Below are positions 59,901 to 64,000 of a stretch of 64,000 nt of DNA, one piece after another (the stretch's first letter is position 1; each line of letters begins with the position of its first letter). The stretch covers positions 344,667 through 408,666 of the forward strand of contig NZ_PJQW01000002.1 in NCBI RefSeq assembly GCF_004303025.1, given 5' to 3'. Made by a program: the position numbers and the translations under genes. The notes beneath the pieces are model-generated. The model did not search any database. It was not told where the DNA came from and worked only from the letters and a program-made list of their open reading frames with translations. Source of the stretch: Flavobacterium sp. J27. Its GTDB lineage: Bacteria; Bacteroidota; Bacteroidia; Flavobacteriales; Flavobacteriaceae.

Positions 59901-59937
59901 TCCCATTTTTAATAGCAAAACTCTATTTTCTTTTAAT

Positions 59938-59945
59938 TACCTTTG
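59938..59945 (+). promoter_or_regulatory. Bacteroidota -7 box TACCTTTG
   Basis: TACCTTTG, 15 bp before ATG 59961 of the helicase. It supports the ATG at 59961 over the upstream in-frame codon at 59943. Confidence 0.65.
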
Positions 59946-59960
59946 TACAAAAATTTTGTA

Positions 59961-61226
59961 ATGACATTTAAAGAACTTCATTTAATAAACAATATACAAG
60001 AAGCTTTAGAAGAAGAAGGCTATGTAAAACCTACTCCTATTCAAGAGCAAGCGATACCTGAAATTTTAGCTGAAAAAGATTTAGTAGCATGTGCACAAAC
60101 GGGAACAGGTAAAACAGCCGCTTTTGCTATTCCAGTAATTCAGCTGATTCATAAAATTGTAGGTTCGGCAAAAAAAGTGAAGCGTATTAGAACACTTGTT
60201 ATTACTCCTACAAGAGAATTAGCCATACAAATAGGTGACAGTTTTGATACTTATGGGAAGTATACCAATATTAAAACATTAGTTATTTTTGGTGGTGTAA
60301 ATCAAGTGCCTCAAGTAGATCAATTAAAAAAAGGAATTGACGTACTTGTAGCTACACCAGGACGTTTACTAGACTTATATAAGCAAGGATTTATTGATTT
60401 AAATCACATGCATCAATTAATCTTAGATGAAGCAGATCAAATGCTAGATATGGGCTTTATAAATGATGTAAAAAAAATAATTAAGCTTACTCCAGATAAT
60501 AGACAAACTTTGTTATTTTCAGCTACAATGCCTTTGGCTATCAGAGAATTAGCTGACACCTTTTTAAATAATCCAAAATATATTACCGTTACTCCTGTTT
60601 CTAGTACAGCTGAAAAAGTAAGTCAAAAAGTATATTTTGTTGACAAATCGGAAAAAAGGAATTTATTATACCAACTCATTACAGAAGAAAATTTAAAAAA
60701 TGTTTTGGTTTTTACCCGAACAAAGCATGGTGCAGATAATATTGTTAAAGCTTTAAAGAAAAAAGGTATTGATGCAGGTGCTATTCATGGAGATAAATCG
60801 CAAAGTGCCAGACAACGTATTTTAGAAAGTTTTAAAAATCAAGAAATTCCAATTTTGATTGCTACAGATATTGCAGCTCGTGGAATTGACATTGAAAGCT
60901 TACCTTTTGTAATTAATTTTGATATTCCAAATATATCTGAAACCTATGTGCATCGTATAGGAAGAACGGGTAGAGCTGGTAATACAGGACTTGCTATTTC
61001 TTTTTGTGGTAAAGATGAAAAAAACTACTGGAATGATATTGAAAAATTAATTCGGATTAAAGTAAAAGTAGTTGAAAATCATTCTTTTCCTTGGAAAGAA
61101 GAAGAAGAAAAAAAAGAAGGTGCAAAACCCGACTATAGAAATAAAAACAAATCCAAATCTGATAACAAAAGCAATAATTCCAGAAAATCAGATGGATCGA
61201 AAAAGAATAAAAAAAGATGGTATTAA
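59961..61226 (+). CDS. DEAD-box RNA helicase (RhlE-like)
   Basis: 421 residues from ATG 59961 (MTFKELHLINNIQEALEEEG). All DEAD-box motifs are present: Q motif TPIQEQAIPEIL, I AQTGTGKTAAF, Ia PTRELAIQ, Ib TPGRLLDL, II LDEADQMLDMGF, III SATMP, IV-VI with LIATDIAARGIDIE and HRIGRTGRAG. The C-terminal tail is Lys/Asn-rich and likely RNA-binding. General RNA remodelling such as ribosome assembly or cold adaptation. Own promoter. Confidence 0.9.
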   Translation: MTFKELHLINNIQEALEEEGYVKPTPIQEQAIPEILAEKDLVACAQTGTGKTAAFAIPVIQLIHKIVGSAKKVKRIRTLVITPTRELAIQIGDSFDTYGKYTNIKTLVIFGGVNQVPQVDQLKKGIDVLVATPGRLLDLYKQGFIDLNHMHQLILDEADQMLDMGFINDVKKIIKLTPDNRQTLLFSATMPLAIRELADTFLNNPKYITVTPVSSTAEKVSQKVYFVDKSEKRNLLYQLITEENLKNVLVFTRTKHGADNIVKALKKKGIDAGAIHGDKSQSARQRILESFKNQEIPILIATDIAARGIDIESLPFVINFDIPNISETYVHRIGRTGRAGNTGLAISFCGKDEKNYWNDIEKLIRIKVKVVENHSFPWKEEEEKKEGAKPDYRNKNKSKSDNKSNNSRKSDGSKKNKKRWY

Positions 61227-61238
61227 CCTGAAGAAATT

Positions 61239-63446
61239 TTATTCTTCTTTATTGTTCACATGCAATCGAATCATTTGGAATAATTTTCTAGCATCAAATG
61301 GTTTAGCAATAATATCGTCTATACCCGATTGTTTGGCTTTCAGCTGAACTTCTTCTTTTTCAAAAGCGGTAACAGCAATAATTGGAATGGTAACTCCTTT
61401 CTGACGAATTAATTTTGTAGTTTCAAAACCGTTAATTTTAGGCATATTAATATCCATCAAAATGGCATCAAATTGATGTTTTTCGAGCAATTCTAATGCA
61501 AAGTAGCCATCATCAGCAATTTCACATTGAAACTTGTGGTTTTCCAATAATTTTTTGGTAACAATTTGATTAATTTTATTGTCTTCCACAACTAATATCT
61601 TATAGGTTTTTGGCAACGATAAATCTACTTCAATATTGTTAACAAATTCATTTACTTTATTTTCTCCCGATTCGAAAGGAATCGTAAATGTTACTGTAGT
61701 TCCTTTGTTAACTTTACTTTCTAATTGAATATCTCCTTTGAATAATTCAATTAATTTTTTCACAATAGTTAGTCCTAATCCAGTACCTTGATAATCATCT
61801 TCTTTTCTATCTATTTGGACAAATTTGTCAAATACTTTATCTTGATACTCTTCTGGAATTCCTGCACCTGTATCTATTACTTTAAATTGAATAAAAATTA
61901 AACCATCTTGTTCTTTAACTAAATCTGCTGAGATAGTTACTTTTCCATCATGAGTAAATTTTAAAGAATTACTGACTAAGTTTAAAATAATTTGCGACAA
62001 TCGGATACTATCACCAATAATATATTCTGGAATTTTTTTATCCACTTTAATTAGAAGATCATTATTGTATTTTAAAGCAATATTATCTAACGAATTTTTT
62101 ATCGTTTCTAATTTGTCTTCTAAATTGAATAAGTTATTTTCAAGAACCACTCTATTTTCTTCAAACTTATATACTTTTAAAATATCGTTTACTAATGAAA
62201 GTAAGTAATTTGCTGAAAATTTTAACGCTTTTAAATGAGGGCTATTTTCTAATTCTTGATGCTCAACCTCTATGATATCAGTAATCCCTATAACTCCATA
62301 TAAAGGTGTTCTTAATTCATGACTAATGGTTGAAACAAATTGTGATTTTACTTTAGAAGCTTCTTCTGCTTTTTCCTTAGCTATTTTTAGTTCTTCGTTA
62401 GCTTCTCTTAATTCTTCATTCGATTTTCTTCTAACTCGATTTAATTTTAGTTGAGAATACAATATAGTAAGTGTTGTTAAAAAGATAACACCAATTAATA
62501 TAATTAATATTTTGATATTCAGAAGTTTTTGATCTTGGACGCGTTTATCTGCTTCCATCTTAATTAAATCTCGCTTTACTTCTTCTTTTTCAATTTGTTC
62601 AACTAACCCTTTTACTTTTTCATTTCTTTGTGCTTCATTTTCTAATTCACGAAGAGAATCAGTAGCTAATAAATATTTATAGGCTTTATCGTATTGTTTT
62701 CTACTAAAGTAGAATTCGGCTAAGCTTTTATTCATACCAACTTCGTGAGCAGGATTAAAATTTTTGTATTTTGATTGGCAAATAGCTAATGCTCTCAATA
62801 AGTTATTTTCAGCTATTCCAAAATTACCTTTAAACGCTTCATAATCGCCATTTAAAGAGTAATAAAAAAATTGAGCTTCATATTCTTGTTTTAATGAATC
62901 TATATGTGATCTTACCTCACTTAGATGTACTTTTCCTTCTTCATATCTTTTCTTTTCAAAATAGGTATTTACTAAATTTAATTTATTATAAGTAAATTCG
63001 ATAATATCTACTTTTCTAGCAAATTCTAAAGATTGTAAATAATATTTGATACCTGTTTCGTCATCTCTCTTATTGTAAGAATATACGTTTCCTAAATTAT
63101 TGTATAACCAACTCTTAATTGTATCATTATTTGCATTTGCAGCATGAATTAGAGCTTTATTATAATAATCAATAGCTTTATCAAAATCATAAATTTCAAC
63201 GAAATTTAACCCAATAAAATTATACGCTTTAGCAATAGAAGATTCGTCATTTTTTTTTATGGCTAATGCCAATGCTTTCTTTGCATTTTGCAACGATAAT
63301 TCTGGTTGACTAGAATGCAGATATTTCCCTGATTCATATAAGTATTTTTTAATTGTTTTAGTTTCAGAATTTTGTATTTGAGAAAACGTTACAATTGAAA
63401 AAACGAAGCATAAAATAGGTAATAGTATCTTATGTAAATAACTCAT
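61239..63446 (-). CDS. TPR-containing hybrid histidine kinase
   Basis: 735 residues. Signal peptide ILCFVFSIVTFSQ, then about six TPR-like repeats (residues 40-290), a membrane helix (LNIKILIILIGVIFLTTLTIL, about 308-328), HisKA box QFVSTISHELRTPLYGVIG (His near 377), HATPase with NLVSNSLKFTHDGK, DTGAGIPEEY and GTGLGLTIVKK, and a receiver with AILMDINMPKINGF (Asp near 660). Periplasmic TPR sensor type common in Flavobacteriaceae. Convergent with the helicase gene. Confidence 0.88.
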   Translation of the reverse strand: MSYLHKILLPILCFVFSIVTFSQIQNSETKTIKKYLYESGKYLHSSQPELSLQNAKKALALAIKKNDESSIAKAYNFIGLNFVEIYDFDKAIDYYNKALIHAANANNDTIKSWLYNNLGNVYSYNKRDDETGIKYYLQSLEFARKVDIIEFTYNKLNLVNTYFEKKRYEEGKVHLSEVRSHIDSLKQEYEAQFFYYSLNGDYEAFKGNFGIAENNLLRALAICQSKYKNFNPAHEVGMNKSLAEFYFSRKQYDKAYKYLLATDSLRELENEAQRNEKVKGLVEQIEKEEVKRDLIKMEADKRVQDQKLLNIKILIILIGVIFLTTLTILYSQLKLNRVRRKSNEELREANEELKIAKEKAEEASKVKSQFVSTISHELRTPLYGVIGITDIIEVEHQELENSPHLKALKFSANYLLSLVNDILKVYKFEENRVVLENNLFNLEDKLETIKNSLDNIALKYNNDLLIKVDKKIPEYIIGDSIRLSQIILNLVSNSLKFTHDGKVTISADLVKEQDGLIFIQFKVIDTGAGIPEEYQDKVFDKFVQIDRKEDDYQGTGLGLTIVKKLIELFKGDIQLESKVNKGTTVTFTIPFESGENKVNEFVNNIEVDLSLPKTYKILVVEDNKINQIVTKKLLENHKFQCEIADDGYFALELLEKHQFDAILMDINMPKINGFETTKLIRQKGVTIPIIAVTAFEKEEVQLKAKQSGIDDIIAKPFDARKLFQMIRLHVNNKEE

Positions 63447-63613
63447 TGGGTAGCGTTTGGACCATTTTAAATATTCTCTAACTTGTTAAAAGTACTATTT
63501 TTATATAAAAAAAACTATAAAAAGAAAGAATTGTTCTTTTCTTTATTAAGAAAGTACTGCTATTTTCAATATCCTTAAAGACAAGTATTTTAAAAATAAG
63601 ATTAGTAATAGTC

Positions 63614-63647
63614 ATAAAAAAACCTACTTCAAAATGAAATAGGTTTT
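63614..63647 (-). terminator. Rho-independent terminator
   Basis: On the minus strand AAAACCTATTTC and GAAGTAGGTTTT pair (one G-U) around a 4-nt loop, followed by a T-run. It ends the ABC-F gene. Confidence 0.75.
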
Positions 63648-63681
63648 CTATATTATTGATTAAAAAAGGAAAAGTACATTT

Positions 63682-64000
63682 TTAATTTCGAATCAATTTT
63701 TTATATTTAATTCGAGTAGGCGTTACCTCTTTTCCTAAACGTTTCTTCTTATTTTCCTCATATTCTGAAAAACTTCCTTCAAAGAAATAAACTTGAGATT
63801 CTCCTTCAAAAGCTAAAATATGGGTACAAACTCTATCTAAAAACCATCTGTCGTGAGAAATAATTACGGCACATCCTGCAAAGTTTTCTAAACCTTCTTC
63901 TAATGCTCGTAAGGTATTGATATCTAAATCATTTGTAGGCTCATCTAATAATAAAACGTTGCCTTCTTCTTTCAAGGTCATGGCTAAATGCAAACGGTTT
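63682..64000 (-). CDS. ettA: ABC-F translation factor (EttA-like), C-terminal part
   Basis: Only the last about 105 codons are in the window. Visible are the end of an ABC domain with Walker [20 protein letters not shown], the switch region [20 protein letters not shown], and the C-terminal tail [20 protein letters not shown]. The DEPTNDLD motif and the DRWFLDR element are typical of EttA, which gates early elongation at the ribosomal E site. The symbol is by family; the N-terminal ABC domain lies outside the window. Confidence 0.8.
   Translation of the reverse strand, partial: NRLHLAMTLKEEGNVLLLDEPTNDLDINTLRALEEGLENFAGCAVIISHDRWFLDRVCTHILAFEGESQVYFFEGSFSEYEENKKKRLGKEVTPTRIKYKKLIRN

Noticed and set aside
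61072-61347. Plus-strand Lys-rich frame at the helicase C-terminus
   Set aside because: It is a frame-shifted reading of the helicase tail and the end of the opposite kinase gene.
1-64000. CRISPR array
   Set aside because: No set of three or more regularly spaced identical 25-40 bp repeats with unique spacers was seen on either strand.

Overview
The window comes from a low-GC Bacteroidota genome, most likely Flavobacteriaceae (Flavobacterium-like). The signs are the very AT-rich sequence, promoter boxes of the TAnnTTTG type before many genes, two secreted proteins with type IX secretion (T9SS) C-terminal sorting domains, lipoproteins, DUF4403, hybrid PAS kinases and ABC-F/DEAD housekeeping genes. 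No integrase, transposase, CRISPR array or rRNA was seen.

Layout. 0-6.8 kb: a catabolic operon with a CoA ligase, hotdog thioesterase, nitrilase-family hydrolase, DinB-fold protein, gentisate-type double-cupin dioxygenase, FAH hydrolase, methyltransferase and maleate-isomerase-like enzyme. It looks like CoA-primed ring cleavage of an (amino/hydroxy)benzoate ending in maleate to fumarate. 6.9-11.8 kb: a GlxA/AraC regulator facing a stress-type cluster (DoxX, DUF4287, VOC, SRPBCC, DUF1801, VOC, MmcQ/YjbR). 11.8-15.4 kb: a TPR-membrane-LuxR regulator, a T9SS cargo protein and a DUF1963 protein. 15.5-22.8 kb: a tightly coupled six-gene operon on the minus strand with a MoxR AAA+ ATPase, a vWA protein and bpX-like partners, matching the MoxR-vWA-beta-propeller ternary conflict systems. 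22.8-25.2 kb: an unknown gene, an endonuclease V homologue, a DEDD exonuclease and a metallophosphoesterase.

25.2-30 kb is unusual: paralogous-looking small ORFs with duplicated leaders, an inverted-repeat-bounded non-coding segment, an orphan ATP-grasp protein, a cluster of four divergent tRNA genes (Ser-GCT, Asp-GTC, Gln-TTG and one degenerate), two small ORFs with their own promoters and terminators, and a double-glycine-leader cysteine peptide. 30-45 kb: secreted proteins, a 1247-residue PAS/GAF hybrid kinase, an RNA-repair-like operon (Thg1-like polymerase, polynucleotide-kinase-like P-loop protein, RNase Z-like MBL hydrolase), a U32 peptidase, a glycosyltransferase and a T9SS beta-helix protein. 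45-52 kb: small and unknown proteins, a DUF4403 lipoprotein with internal repeats, and a NarL-type two-component system. 52-58 kb: TatD, a broken zinc-ribbon gene, DUF434-type, uracil-DNA-glycosylase-like, HD and WYL proteins. 58-64 kb: a coiled-coil protein, an arginase-family enzyme, a DEAD helicase, a TPR hybrid kinase and the 3-prime part of an ABC-F (EttA-like) gene.

Two regulatory patterns link distant genes. A 19-bp palindrome (consensus TRCGYAATTRTTNTRCGYA, with small deviations) occurs five times, at 26142, 46482, 53126, 55205 and 56002, next to promoter-like boxes of the small-ORF/nuclease block, the S26-like gene, the TatD operon, the DUF434 operon and the HD gene; the WYL protein is a candidate regulator. 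Direct repeats with an exact 22-bp period and an ACAATTTGT core lie 35-37 bp before the -7 box of both T9SS cargo genes. All functional calls are from reading the sequence; no database search was run.
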